Source: Onchocerca lupi (Eukaryota > Nematoda > Chromadorea > Rhabditida > Onchocercidae). Taken from it: 64,000 nucleotides of DNA. Position numbers and translations under genes: made by a program. Location: positions 1 through 64,000 of the forward strand of contig JAOVVO010000312.1 of the NCBI GenBank assembly GCA_028564675.1. Reading direction: 5' to 3'. Numbering within the stretch: position 1 is the stretch's first letter; every line of letters begins with the position of its first letter. Shown piece by piece: positions 22,047 to 33,600 of the stretch. The notes below the pieces were generated by a model. That model was not told the origin of the DNA. It saw only the letters and a program-made list of their open reading frames with translations, and ran no database searches.

Positions 22047-23556
22047 CTTTCAAAGATTCCTAGAATTTCCGATGATGTCGCTATAAAAATGCATAAAGCA
22101 AGAAATGATGGAAGAAAATCTTAATCTCTGCTACTGTTGAAGATCATAAAAGAGGACAGTGAGGAGTAGATTGACTTCTCGTGAAACTATTTACTTTGCT
22201 TGTTAAGAAATAAAACAAAGTGTTCAAAAAAAAGAAAAAAAAACTTGTTTTAATGCTTCGGAAATCAGCTTTCGTTGAAAGGTTTTCAACCTTAAAAAAA
22301 AAATAAAAAAAAAAAAAGTTCTCGAAATCCATCCTTGAAAATTTCTTACTATTTTTGCTAATTGAATTTACTGTTTTCTAAACATTTTCCTTGCAACGAA
22401 TAGGTTTATTATAATATGCTAGATAATGATGTATCACTAAAAAATATTCTTGACAAAATATCTGCACTTAAGATTCGAAGCTTTTACGACAAAATTTTAG
22501 CATAGTATTATGATGCAGTTAGTGATGATCAAAAATTATTTTCTTTTTCCGAAAAAGAGTTTGAAAAATCGGAACGTGTAATGCTTGCTTCCCATAAAGA
22601 ACTATTAAAAACTAATAAGATCAGGAAGTAGTTTGAAGTGCAGAAATTCAGGTAATAATGTTAACAGGTAGTCATTTCACCTATTTGTTTTGATTTAAAT
22701 AGGAAAATTCAATACAATTGCAGTTTTTTATAGTAAAATATGATGATAAATTAATAAATAAATGATGCTCCAAAGTTTCAAAAATTTTGCTCTTCAAGTC
22801 TAATTGTTGTTCTATCACTTTCAAATAATTATTTAGTCAATCAAAGCTCCTCAACTTTAATTCCTTTCTTTTCATTTGTTTTTAATCTCAGAGGTCATTC
22901 CCGTCAACTCCGTCTGATTTCTCGGGATGCATTTCAATTGGGATTTAATTGTTACACATCGCGTCCTTGTTATTTCAAATAATTCTCGTTCCAAATCTCT
23001 AGAAAGTTCTGAAGGTAATTGGTATGGGGGGGGGGGAGGGGTATGGAGGGAAAATGATTTGCAGTTAAGTGAGGTTTAACTTCTGAGTCTTTTGGTGTTT
23101 AAATTCATTACATTTGAAGACCCATTAGTTTAGTTCATTCCGAGGAGTTTGCCGTGTTTCGGAGACTTAAAAGTACCGAAATGGCATTTTACTTGATCTT
23201 AAAAAAAAAGGTCTAAGCTATTCATTTCTTGATTCTGTGCTTTAAAAGCAATCCAAATTTGGATAGGACACTATCATTTGGCGCCAAACCATTCTTTGAG
23301 AGATGTAACATACATGCACATATTCTTTCTATCCTTCCTTTCGCCATCAAACATATGAGACATATGAAAATCATCATGGCACTTTCATTAATAATTTCTA
23401 CTACAAAATGAAATTTTAGCATTTTATTATGCCATAACTATCATTGCAATTCATTCAACAGGAAAGTGAAATAAATAATTTAACGTCTCTATTGTCTATG
23501 GAATCTTTGAGCCGTCCCTTTTAACTCATTATTTTTCAGTATTTTGAACTAAAACA
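22047..23556. other. Divergent intergenic region between LITAF and dnj-12
   Basis: Upstream region of both genes. It includes a G-rich run (23026-23049) and a heat-shock-element-like cluster near 22999-23013 (GAAagTTCtGAA). Short mirror open frames at 23222-23422 have no support. Confidence 0.55.
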
Positions 23557-26326
23557 ATGGTAAAGGAAACAAAATACTACGATATTTTGGGCGTTGCGCC
23601 TAATGCAACCGAAAATGAACTGAAGAAGGCATATAGGAAATTGGCACTTAAGTATCATCCGGATAAGAATCCCAATGAAGGCGAGCGATTTAAAGCGATC
23701 TCACAAGCATATGAGGTTTTTTTTATTTTTCCTTCATAACTGATTTTATACAAGCAGAAGAATAGATTTCTTCTAAAAGCAAATTTTGCATTTTATAATA
23801 AATATATTGCCCAATTAATATGTGAAATTCAAGGTTTTATCGGATCCGAAAAAAAGGCAGTTATACGATGAAGGTGGTGAAGAAGGTCTAAGTGGAGCAG
23901 GTGGTGGCGGAAACTTCCATAATCCAATGGATATTTTCGATATGTTTTTCGGAGGTAATATCATGTTTTCAATTCATAACTTTATTAGGGACAGAACAAT
24001 TATTTCTTAGCATTCGATACAGAGATGCATTGTTGATGCCAAATAAAAGGAAATCAAAACAAATAGCTTGCCTGGCATTATAAAAATGAATTATTTTTTC
24101 TCTTCATACAATGCATACAAATTAAGGTTTAGCAAATTTACAATAAGAACAAGACTATGTATTATTAATATATTAACCTACTTTATCTTTGTATTATATA
24201 ATAATTTTTGTATCCTTCATTAGATTAATTGAATTTTATATTTTAGGACATTTCCGAGGAGGTGAAAGAGGTGAACGTAAAGTACGTGACATGATACATC
24301 AATTGCCGGTGACGCTAGAGCAATTATATAATGGAGCTGTAAAAAAACTCAAACTCTCACGTAATATTGTCTGTCCGAAATGTGAAGGTATTGGTGGAAC
24401 AAAGGTATAATAATACTAATTGTTGTCATAGGAATAAAACCTTCATCTGCTAAGGAAAATTAATGTGAACTTTAGGCTTACACAAAATCGTTTTTTAATC
24501 TTTCGGAAGGATTTAAGAAACATTTAGATTAAATTTAAGAAATTCAATTTCGATTTCAGGGTTCTGTTATTTCTTGTGAGACTTGTAAAGGTCGAGGCGT
24601 GAGAATTGAAATTACGCAAATTGGACCTGGCATGGTGCAACAGATGCAGTCCACATGTAATGTTTGCCGAGGTGAAGGAGAAGTAATACCCTCAAAAGAT
24701 CGATGCAAGCAGTGCGACGGAAAAAAGAAGGTTGTTTTCATATATGAATAGTATAGATTATAAAAAAGATGATTAGGCGCCAAAATGATTCAGCATAAGC
24801 AATCTTAATTGGTATATTATTTGTGATTTACATATTTTGAATGCATTTCGTAGAAAACATCTGAAAATCCAATGCATCATTGTGTATTGACAGATTTCAG
24901 TTAATGATTAACAATGTAAATTGGATGGATCATGAAAAATGTATGAATCTTGACTTGACTTTTTTGAATTTCTCTTCAGATAATTTCTGCAGATAATTTT
25001 TTTGCTGTATATGGACGCATTCTAGATCATAAAAAATTTTCAAATATCTTTGGAATTAATTAGCATGTAGATGATATGAATAATATTACTATGTAATTCT
25101 TTATTAAGTAGTATGCAGTAGGAGCAGTAATTGCTGTCTTCTAGAATTTACCTTTCATTTTTATTTCCAGATCCGAAATGAATCTGTTTTGGAAGTTCAT
25201 ATTGATAAAGGAATGAAGGATGGACAGAAAATAGTATTCTCAGGACAAGGCGATCAAGAAGTATATTCATGAATTTGCACATTATCTTTTTCTGGCTTTA
25301 GATTTCTTCTTGTTTTTTATTTTTCAGAATCGTTTAAAACTCAGTTTCGATTGGCATTCATTTCTTTAGGATAATGAGCTAAAAGCATATGCAAGATATT
25401 TTTTTTCCAATACAAATAAATGAAATAGCATTCACTTAATCCACATTTTATCCTACATGACATCAGATTTATCATAAAATATTTTTATTTTCCGTATCTT
25501 TATCAAATCATCATTCTATGATTTGACAGCTGTAAGCAATATGCAATTTAGATTGGAATAACCCCTGGTGACGTAGTGATTATATTGGATGAGCAACCAC
25601 ATGATACGTTTGTGCGGAAAGGGCATAATCTTGTAATGCAAGTTGATCTCGAATTGATAGAAGCACTTTGTGGATTCACAAGATCTGTGCCAACACTCGA
25701 TTCTCGTTATCTTGTTTTTTCAACAGTTCCAGGTTCTTTTTTTACTTTTCGTTATCCTCAATGTTTCCAAGATGATCTTTTTTTTTCATGATTTTTCGAA
25801 TAAAGTGCTTTGCATTAGATTTTATTAGGCTTCTGATACCAACAAAGTAAAGTTTTATTTCTCGCAATTCTGATTTAAACGATAGTTGCTTTTAGTTTCA
25901 TGCAAATTTCAAAATGTTTTCATAGCGTTCGAAAAAATATCCAATTTTGGGTTTGCTTTTCGTCGTCACTAGAAATCTTTGTTATTGGTAGTATTTTGTT
26001 TCAGATAATGCGAAGATAACTTTCATTTTCCAGGTGAAGTAATAAAGCATGGCGATATGCGTACGATAGTTGGTGAGGGTATGCCACACTACAAGAACCC
26101 TTTTGAGAAAGGTGACCTACTTATTCAGTTTGCTGTGCGATTCCCGAAAAAAATTGCGCAAATCGATCAGTTGAAGAATTTGTTACCAGGCGGTACAGAA
26201 CCATTAGTATCAGATGATGCGGAAATTGTAGAATTAGAAATAATTCATGATCATGGGCCTCGTGCGTCTTCATCTTATGAATATGAAACACATGGGCCTC
26301 AAGGTGTGCGATGTCAGACTCAATAA
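23557..26326 (+). CDS. dnj-12: Type I DnaJ (Hsp40) co-chaperone, DNAJA1/2-like, 390 residues
   Basis: Seven exons: 23557-23715, 23834-23954, 24247-24404, 24560-24730, 25171-25260, 25552-25732 and 26034-26326. The J domain occupies residues 1-65 with HPD at 34-36. A Gly/Phe region (GAGGGGNF...FFGGG) follows. The zinc-finger region at about 136-200 has four modules: CPKCEGIG, CETCKGRG, CNVCRGEG and CKQCDGKK. The C-terminal substrate-binding domain ends in CQTQ, a CaaX-type prenylation signal. It stimulates Hsp70 ATPase and delivers clients in the cytosol and on membranes. Length is close to DNAJA1 (397). The symbol is by similarity and by its neighbours: tmem-107 and rps-26 follow, as recalled for C. 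elegans dnj-12. Confidence 0.93.
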
Positions 26327-27331
26327 TTATTAGTTATGTCTGCTGTAGCGAATTGTTACTTTCGCAGACAAAAGTTTGGAAAGTTAAAAATTGAGAAAAC
26401 TTCCTTTATTTTTAAGGATTATGTTGGGACAAGATAAATTCTGGAACTCTAGGCTATGAGGATCTTCAAGAAAGTTTTTTTTTTTTTGGTGGAACTTTTA
26501 GAACAAAAAGGCATTAGTTCGTTAAAATGCATTTTATTCGGAGCATTACTGCTTATTGTGGTTCACCTTGTATCTGGTATTATGGCTGGCGATAATTGTA
26601 TGATTTGAAGTACTTATGATTTTACAGTGGCATGTACTTTGAATTTATTATGGCCATGTACTTTGAATTTATTATGAACTTTATTATGGCATATTTTGTC
26701 GTATGAATTTAATAAATGCTTAAATAATATATGATGCTGCATGCAGTTGTATTTCGAGAAATTCTAGTTTTTTTTTTTTTTTCAAAGTTACATGATTCTA
26801 GTTACTGAATAGCAGATTAAGATAATGCAAGAGCTTTCTAGGTAAGACCGGGTGATAGATATAAAGTTATTCTGTCGTTTTGTTTACTTCATTTTTTGGC
26901 TAAATGTCAAATTCGATTATTAATTAATCATTTGAGACAAAGTCTTGTTTAAATAAGCCTTCGTTGCATAGCTACGCGTAAATGTAATTGAGTTGTTTCA
27001 GCTATTCTTGGGTAAGCTATCAAGGTAAGAAAGGGCATATTACAACTAGGGAAATGGATCACTTTAGGGGCGATCTCAGGATTCGGGATGCATGATTATG
27101 ACTTGTTTCCATAGTGAAACTGCTGCTAACTTGGTGAATACTGCTGCTGACTTGGTACTCTGGCCAAGCTTTCCAGTTTATAATGACATGGAGTGTATCA
27201 TCTGCATATTTCCTAACTCTTGTAGCTCACGGAACAATGTTAGAGATGGCAGTATCAGATATGAATGGTTAGGAACTTTAGTTGTGATCTACATATTTGC
27301 TTAAATTTATTTAGATCCTTTTATCCGGAGG
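26327..27331. other. dnj-12 3' region, no gene seen
   Basis: AATAAA at 26711-26716. A short direct repeat (catgtactttgaatttattatg, two copies) lies at about 26631-26675. The open frame at 27092-27304 contains a small repeated 'gctgctaacttgg' motif and no recognisable product. Confidence 0.55.
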
Positions 27332-27846
27332 ATGAAATTTAGAGAATGCACCGCAAGAATTTTTCTTTTAATGTTTCTATTTCGATGTTATTGCTATTTT
27401 TGTTTTGCTAAAAGAAAAAAAAGTGAAGGCAATGAAATCCTTTTTAATTTCAAGTTGATTATTTCTAATCCCAATTCATACTTATCACAAAATATTAAGT
27501 TCCTCAATTTGCAGAGTATGTGATGGCATCATTACCCTTGACAGACTGGACGAAAAGTGAATACACGAATATGGAAACATCACTAACGACTGCATTAACT
27601 CTAGGCATAATATTTTGTCTCATTGAAATTATATTACTAATATTTCAACTTCATACTTCCAAAAAAATCATCTTTTTGATGTCCCTACATCTTTTGGCAA
27701 CGATCTTTCTATTGAAATTTATTGTTGACAGTCATCCAGTATATCATTTCTGGATTGTTTTCGGAGTTTTTTCCGTACCAGCTTTGTTAATTGCTTTCTT
27801 GAATGTGCTCATACTCATGCGTTTCAACTTCAAAGAACACTGTTGA
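27332..27846 (+). CDS. tmem-107: TMEM107, ciliary transition-zone membrane protein
   Basis: Exons 27332-27422 and 27515-27846 (phase 1 junction, 92-base intron) give 140 residues, the length of human TMEM107. Four membrane segments: about residues 9-26, 50-68, 75-92 and 103-124. Landmarks agree with the family: a 'LPL..W...EY' block after the first segment and 'FW..FG.FS.PAL' opening the last. TMEM107 is part of the MKS module that gates the base of cilia, which in nematodes means sensory neurons only. The first exon is inferred from length, phase and hydrophobicity; a reader starting at 27523 would miss segment one. Lies between dnj-12 and rps-26 on the same strand. Confidence 0.8.
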
Positions 27847-28109
27847 TAAAATGTATCAATAACATAATTCTTCTCTTTGTTAAATGCATAATCACCAAGT
27901 AAATATACCGATTGGAGATTAAAATTCCTTATTTATCCAACTTATATGTATATATTACATTTAAATTTTAATTTCTTCTCTCTGTTCTGCTCACTGTGAT
28001 TCTAGTGTCATAACCGTATTATGTATATTTGGTTTACCGAAAAATTATGAAAAGATCGTATCATTCATGAATTCAACAAGTGATCTAATTTTGATAAGAC
28101 CCTTCGATT

Positions 28110-28370
28110 GATGATTTCAAACGAAACGACAATTTTAAACATGGCATAATAATAATTTTAGATACTGATAAGTTCAGATATGGCTTAATAACAATTGATA
28201 ATTTCAAACATGGTCTGAACGATAATTTTAATAACTGATAATTTTAAACACGATCAATAATAACTAGTAGTTTCAAACGTAATTTGATAATAACTGACAA
28301 CTTCAAACATGGCTTAATAACAGTAACTTGATAGTAATTGGTACTTTCAAATATGACCTGCAATAAAATA
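28110..28370. repeat. Degenerate tandem repeat, unit about 40-45 bp
   Basis: About six diverged copies of a unit like 'taataactgataatttcaaacatggct' follow one another. The spacing is irregular and there is no coding potential. Confidence 0.7.
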
Positions 28371-29040
28371 TGATACTGGTTCCTGATTCCCCGCACTTAC
28401 GCTCTATCGAAGAGATCAATAAAGACTGACATAATAACTATGTATTGATTCTTCGAAGAAGCCAGTATGATAAGGTTGCATTTCGCGGCCGTGAAATGTT
28501 GTTTTAATTTGTTTAATTTGGCCTACAGCTCTAGATTCTCGGTAATTAGGAGGAGACGTAGAGATGGTTGGTAGTTATTCTGATAAGTCAAATCGGGTAT
28601 AGATTTCAGAAATCGAAGGTCAAGTCGGATAAGTCATTTTGCAATAAGTTTGAGCAATATTTCTGTATTTCTTTTAATAGAGTAGATGTCAATAAATCAT
28701 GGATTCGGTCTCTCTTGACTTTTCTAGAATGCTTCGTATAATCTCTAGTGAATGCTGTAAAGTCAAAAGATGGGAGTCGGATCAGGTAAGTGAAGTATAT
28801 CAGGACGTAGCCAAACTATATTATACTGACTTCAATTTTCTTGATTGGATTTGGATTCCATATATGTAAAAGCCCAACAATTTATGTAATATCCATGTTT
28901 TATTGTGTTCTGTAGTAATGTCATTAGTTTTTCATGTACTTGAAAGGTTTACATAAAAACGTACAGATCTATTGGTAACTTGGTCTGAGTAGGTAGCGAC
29001 GATTTAGGAACCAATTTAATTGTAAATTCAGCTTGCTTCC

Positions 29041-29042
29041 AG
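29041..29042 (+). other. Probable spliced-leader acceptor of rps-26
   Basis: A ttgcttccag acceptor lies 27 bases before the rps-26 start with no ATG between. This is a typical layout for SL trans-splicing in nematodes. Confidence 0.5.
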
Positions 29043-29069
29043 GATAAACTAATTTAGTTGGAGGAAACG

Positions 29070-29691
29070 ATGACGACTAAGCGACGGAATCACGGACGTA
29101 ACAAAAAAGGTCGCGGACATGTTAGACCAATTCGCTGCACAAACTGTGGTCGTTGTGCACCAAAAGATAAGGCTATCAAGAAATTCGTTGTTCGCAATAT
29201 TGTGGAAGCAGCTGCTGTTAGAGATATTTCCGATGCATCTGCCTATGACTGTATGTTTTCTCATCGACTTCTCATACCGAATTGCCGAAATATGCTATTG
29301 AATTAACATATACCTGCAATTGTTTTGGAAAAAATTTGCTCATTCGGAATTTTACAAATTTTGAAATGTACAGAATTTGATGTATAAAAGATTCTACAGC
29401 TTGCAGGAAACTTTTTAAATATTATCCATCTTTGAGGAAAACAGCGAGTAATGGTCAAATATTGTGATTGTTTGTAATATCATTTCCTAATTTTATTATA
29501 TTTCAGCGTATGCTTTACCTAAATTATATCACAAGCTACATTACTGTGTGTCCTGCGCAATTCACAGTAAAGTAGTGCGTAATCGTTCACGTGAAGCACG
29601 CAAGGACCGTAACCCACCACCACGTTTTGGTCAGCGTGGCGGCATGGTTGGAGATCGTTTTCCGCGACCAGGTGCACCAAATCGACAATAA
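29070..29691 (+). CDS. rps-26: 40S ribosomal protein S26 (eS26)
   Basis: Exons 29070-29250 and 29507-29691 encode 121 residues. The N-terminus is the basic MTTKRRNHGRNKKGRG block. Zinc is held by C23, C26 (CTNCGRC) and C74, C77 (CVSC), with a conserved IHSKVVRNRS after them. The C-terminus is Pro/Arg-rich (RNPPPRFGQRGG). eS26 sits at the mRNA exit channel of the small subunit. An in-frame TTG upstream (29058) is not used; the ATG follows a probable trans-splice acceptor. AATAAA at 29883-29888. Codon use is richer in GC-ending codons than neighbours, as expected for a highly expressed gene. Confidence 0.96.
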
Positions 29692-30610
29692 GTGAAGTTC
29701 TGTCATATGAAGCATGAGATTCGTTTGTTCTTTATAGTGTTATTGCCAATATTCGATAAAGAAGTTTTTAATATTGTGCTATTTGGCTAGCAATATAAAA
29801 ATCTGAATTTTTTCCGCTTATCGTTTTATCCTTTTCTGAATTTCCACTTTTTCTAAAGGATAATCCAATTTTATCTATTTCAAATAAAATGATCATCTAT
29901 TTCTCTTTTATTTTACTTTTTTACTTAAAGTTCTGAGTGAAATTCGGGTTTAATAGCAACTGAAAGCAGAAGGTTTAAAATGACTGAAATAAAGACAAAC
30001 GTTTTTAAGGATTTTCATGTTTTTTATTCTCTTTAATATTCATGCAATGTTCTTGGTAAGAAATTTATATCGATTACTACTATTTTGGATTCTATCATTT
30101 AGACTGTGAATGTGGTTTGAAGTAGTCTTCTCAGGGGCGACTTTATGAAATGTGGTTAGGGAAATTTCTGAAAAGCAGAACTTTTAGTTTAAGGAACTAA
30201 GTTGATGAGATGTTGTTTACGTGGTCTGCATGTATGTTAGCTGATGATTGATATTAATTTTGTGCATTTCTTTAGAGTTTTGTTGATTCTTTGTCTCAAA
30301 GTAATTGGATAAGCAGAAAGTCTTGAAACTATGACTTCATGAAAACATTTAGCATGGAGAAGGAGTAGCAAAAATCCATTTTTAGCATTCACCAGTATAA
30401 CCAAACGAAATTGGATGACATTTTGTCAGTGGAGGTTAGCTACGCATGGTTTTATTAAAAAACAAATCAGAAATTAAATGACAGAATTTGAGACCATATT
30501 ATCATCGTTAGGACAATAAGTGAAGAGAGATGTGTAAGATATTTCAGATAACTCCGCAATATCAGGTTTAAATTTTAGTTGCTTCTGACGATTTTTTAAA
30601 ACATTTATTT
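29692..30610. other. Gap between convergent rps-26 and GPR158-like gene
   Basis: 3' regions of both genes; AATAAA at 29883. No further gene seen. Confidence 0.65.
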
Positions 30611-33600
30611 CTATACACGTATTGATTGATGTGGTTCTAACTGTAGTTTATATGTTGAAAGGAAAACATTGTGAGGTGCCGATTCGACGGTTAAATCGTT
30701 TCGTTCATCCTCATCCATTCTTTTAACCTATAATGAAAATATATTAACTATGGAAATATTGCATTTTTATAATACAAATTTTTCCACTAGCGCTATGGTA
30801 CAGCATTATTTAATTGAAAATTGAAATAGTTCGAACATTCCAAAGTAGTAAAAAATTCCCTTTTTTCTTTGAACTTGCAGTTCCATGAAAGTAACTCTGA
30901 AAAATGGGTCTTTCTAGTTTACTTTTAGCTTATTTTAGTTTACTGCTGAAAAAATGAAACCTAACAGTTAAAAGAAAAGCCACGTCATCATAGCAATTTT
31001 CGCAATTACCTAAAATAATGAGATTTCGAATCAGTTATTATGTCCGATTGCAGGTATTGCATAGCTTTTATTAAACTAAAATAGCTTTTGTTATAATACA
31101 AAGTGAAGGCAAGCTCACTTTAGGAGAACTTGATGTAGATATTGAAATGCGTCGATTTTTAATAATCACTTTATCACTGCTTGATTTCTTACCACCTTTT
31201 CGTCTACTGATGTGTGGATTATCTTGATACAAATTTTTCAATTTGTACATTCTCAGTTGCGTGTAAACTCGTTTTAGTTCAGCCTAAATTAACAATTAAC
31301 ATATCAAAACAAGTGAAACTATTTCTTTCATAAAATTCGATTATGTGTTGTTTGCAAGTACAATATATATTCAGAAACTATAAAAGCAAGCCGAGAATAT
31401 ACTGTCATTCTTTGGCCGTTTGAAGAAAAGAGATCCAATTATCGGATTCCTTTTTACACATCAGCCAAATATTAAATTAAATAGAACAATTCTTTGATAT
31501 CACTTTTTCTAAGGGGAACAATGTTAGCTTTTTCAGTTTGCATAAGTTTCACTCTATAGTTTAGTGAAAAGAGTTTAGTTGCTGTAGAAAAATTTCTTGT
31601 ATTTGTAAATGAAATTCGCCAGAAATCCCGAAAAAATTCTCACTCTTATGTCTTCCGGATTCATGTCAACTATGGGCACTTCGGCAAAATCAATTGTTCC
31701 ATTCAATAAATTGTCACGAAGTTTAGCCAACGATGGATGTGCTTTATTGCCTGTACCTGATAATGTCTGCGTACGCCTTGTGCCACCCGAGCTAATCTGA
31801 AATTTTGAGAATTGAGTGATGTTATGTTGAAATTAAAACAAAATAGGCATCTAATGGCAAACTAAATTTTTTTTTGTTTTTTTAAAATCTTTTTTTTATG
31901 AAACTTTCACAACGGATACACATCCCTCAGTGTTTCACAGTAGCCTATAATTTCTAAAAATTTGGGTCCTCTTAAAGTTCAAAGTGCACAACAAATTGTT
32001 GAAGATTATTATAACTTACACATACTTACATTCTAAAGAAAAGTTTTAAATGTTGAATAATTTCGACCTGAAGACCCAGGTATTTAACCAGATTATGATA
32101 ATGACTAACTTCCTTTAAAAATGAAGCAAGTTCAAGAAATTTAAATTCGGAGTAGAATATAATTTGAAACATGAATTGAGATTATGTCAGAAACGATGGT
32201 AAGTTTTCGTTGCTCATTTTGCTATATTAAAGATATCAAAACTTTTGAAGAAAATCATTTACAAAATTATCTGTTTGATTATTCTATTCTTCTATGGCTA
32301 GTGTCTTTTTCACTTCGGATTTCGTCTTAGTCGTCTTAATTTCAGGGATTTTTTTCTTTTGTTTTAGGAATGTTTAAAAACAAAATTTCATCGATGGTAA
32401 ACGGAAGAAAGATAATTTTTGCAAGAAGGAAGCAAGAGACGCTTGAAAAATGAAAAAGTTGAAACTCTTTTTTTCTATTCAAGAACAAAAAAAAAAAAAA
32501 GAAATCGATCATATATTTCTTCCGCTCAAGTACAATTATCTGCTGCTCAACATATGCTTGACGCATAATTTTTGGGGAATATTCACAAATATATTTTACT
32601 AAAAATCAGAGTTTTCTTCTCTTAATCAAATAAATTGTTTGTCAACTCATTCGTCTTGTCTTAATTTACCAAACTTTAGTGCAGAGCTATTTTAAAAAAA
32701 TAAGAAGAAATTTCTGATTCGCTCTTGCCCGCTTTTTTTCTTTACTAATAATACTATAAATAAGGACTTTGGGAAAAACGTATAAGGAAGTGAGAGTCTT
32801 TAAGGCCTTACAGGAAATGGTCTATCCCAAAGGATGGTCGGAGTTAATCAGCTCTTCAAGAACGAATATTTATGAAATATAAAGAGTCACTAGTTGAAAA
32901 TCATATTACTGGGCTGCTGGGCTCATGATAGAAGTAGAAATCAAACTTGGCCTGCTTCTATAGGAAAACTATTTTCATATATCGATGAAAGAGAGAATGA
33001 AACTAACCAAATAAAATTTGGGAGCAATGATAATAACAATATTGATAGAAACAGTCAAATGTAACTGTACAAATGTGATCGTCAGTAATGTATCACTATG
33101 CGCCCAATAACGAATAGAATATCTGGAAATGAAAAACATGGGATTTGAATTTCCGGAAAAGATCAGATTTGAATCCACAATCAAAATAATTACAGAATCA
33201 ACTGATTTGACCAGATAATTTCCTAATATTGCAGTGACTTACAACTATATTTTTCTATGTGCAAGGAATAAGTAACAGGAAGCTTCATTTTTTATGAAAT
33301 ATTAAGATGATATGAAAAGAGAGATCATGTTTTTCATTATCTTCATCGAAATTTACGAATCGATTTTTATGTTTCAGTTTTGTAATCAACAAATACAGCG
33401 ATATTCCAGGCATATCACAAGGATCAAATAATCGGGAATTATAAAAGCTTCATTGAAATAAATTAAAGACAGTTAATAATACATGATTCTGACGTGTTGT
33501 ACCAGTATAGAAAGTGTAGACCAAAAATTTTTGTCCATTATAATTGAATAAATCTATGATTTAATTAACCTTAAAAAGTTAGCAAGCAATGTGACAATCG

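Larger units (their letters stand above)
27847..29069. other. tmem-107 3' region and rps-26 upstream region
   Basis: Non-coding. Contains a degenerate tandem repeat (listed separately) and, at its right end, the trans-splice acceptor for rps-26 (ttgcttccag ending at 29042). Confidence 0.6.

Noticed and set aside
27092..27304. 70-codon plus open frame before tmem-107
   Set aside because: Contains a small internal repeat and no recognisable protein; could not be spliced to tmem-107 in phase.
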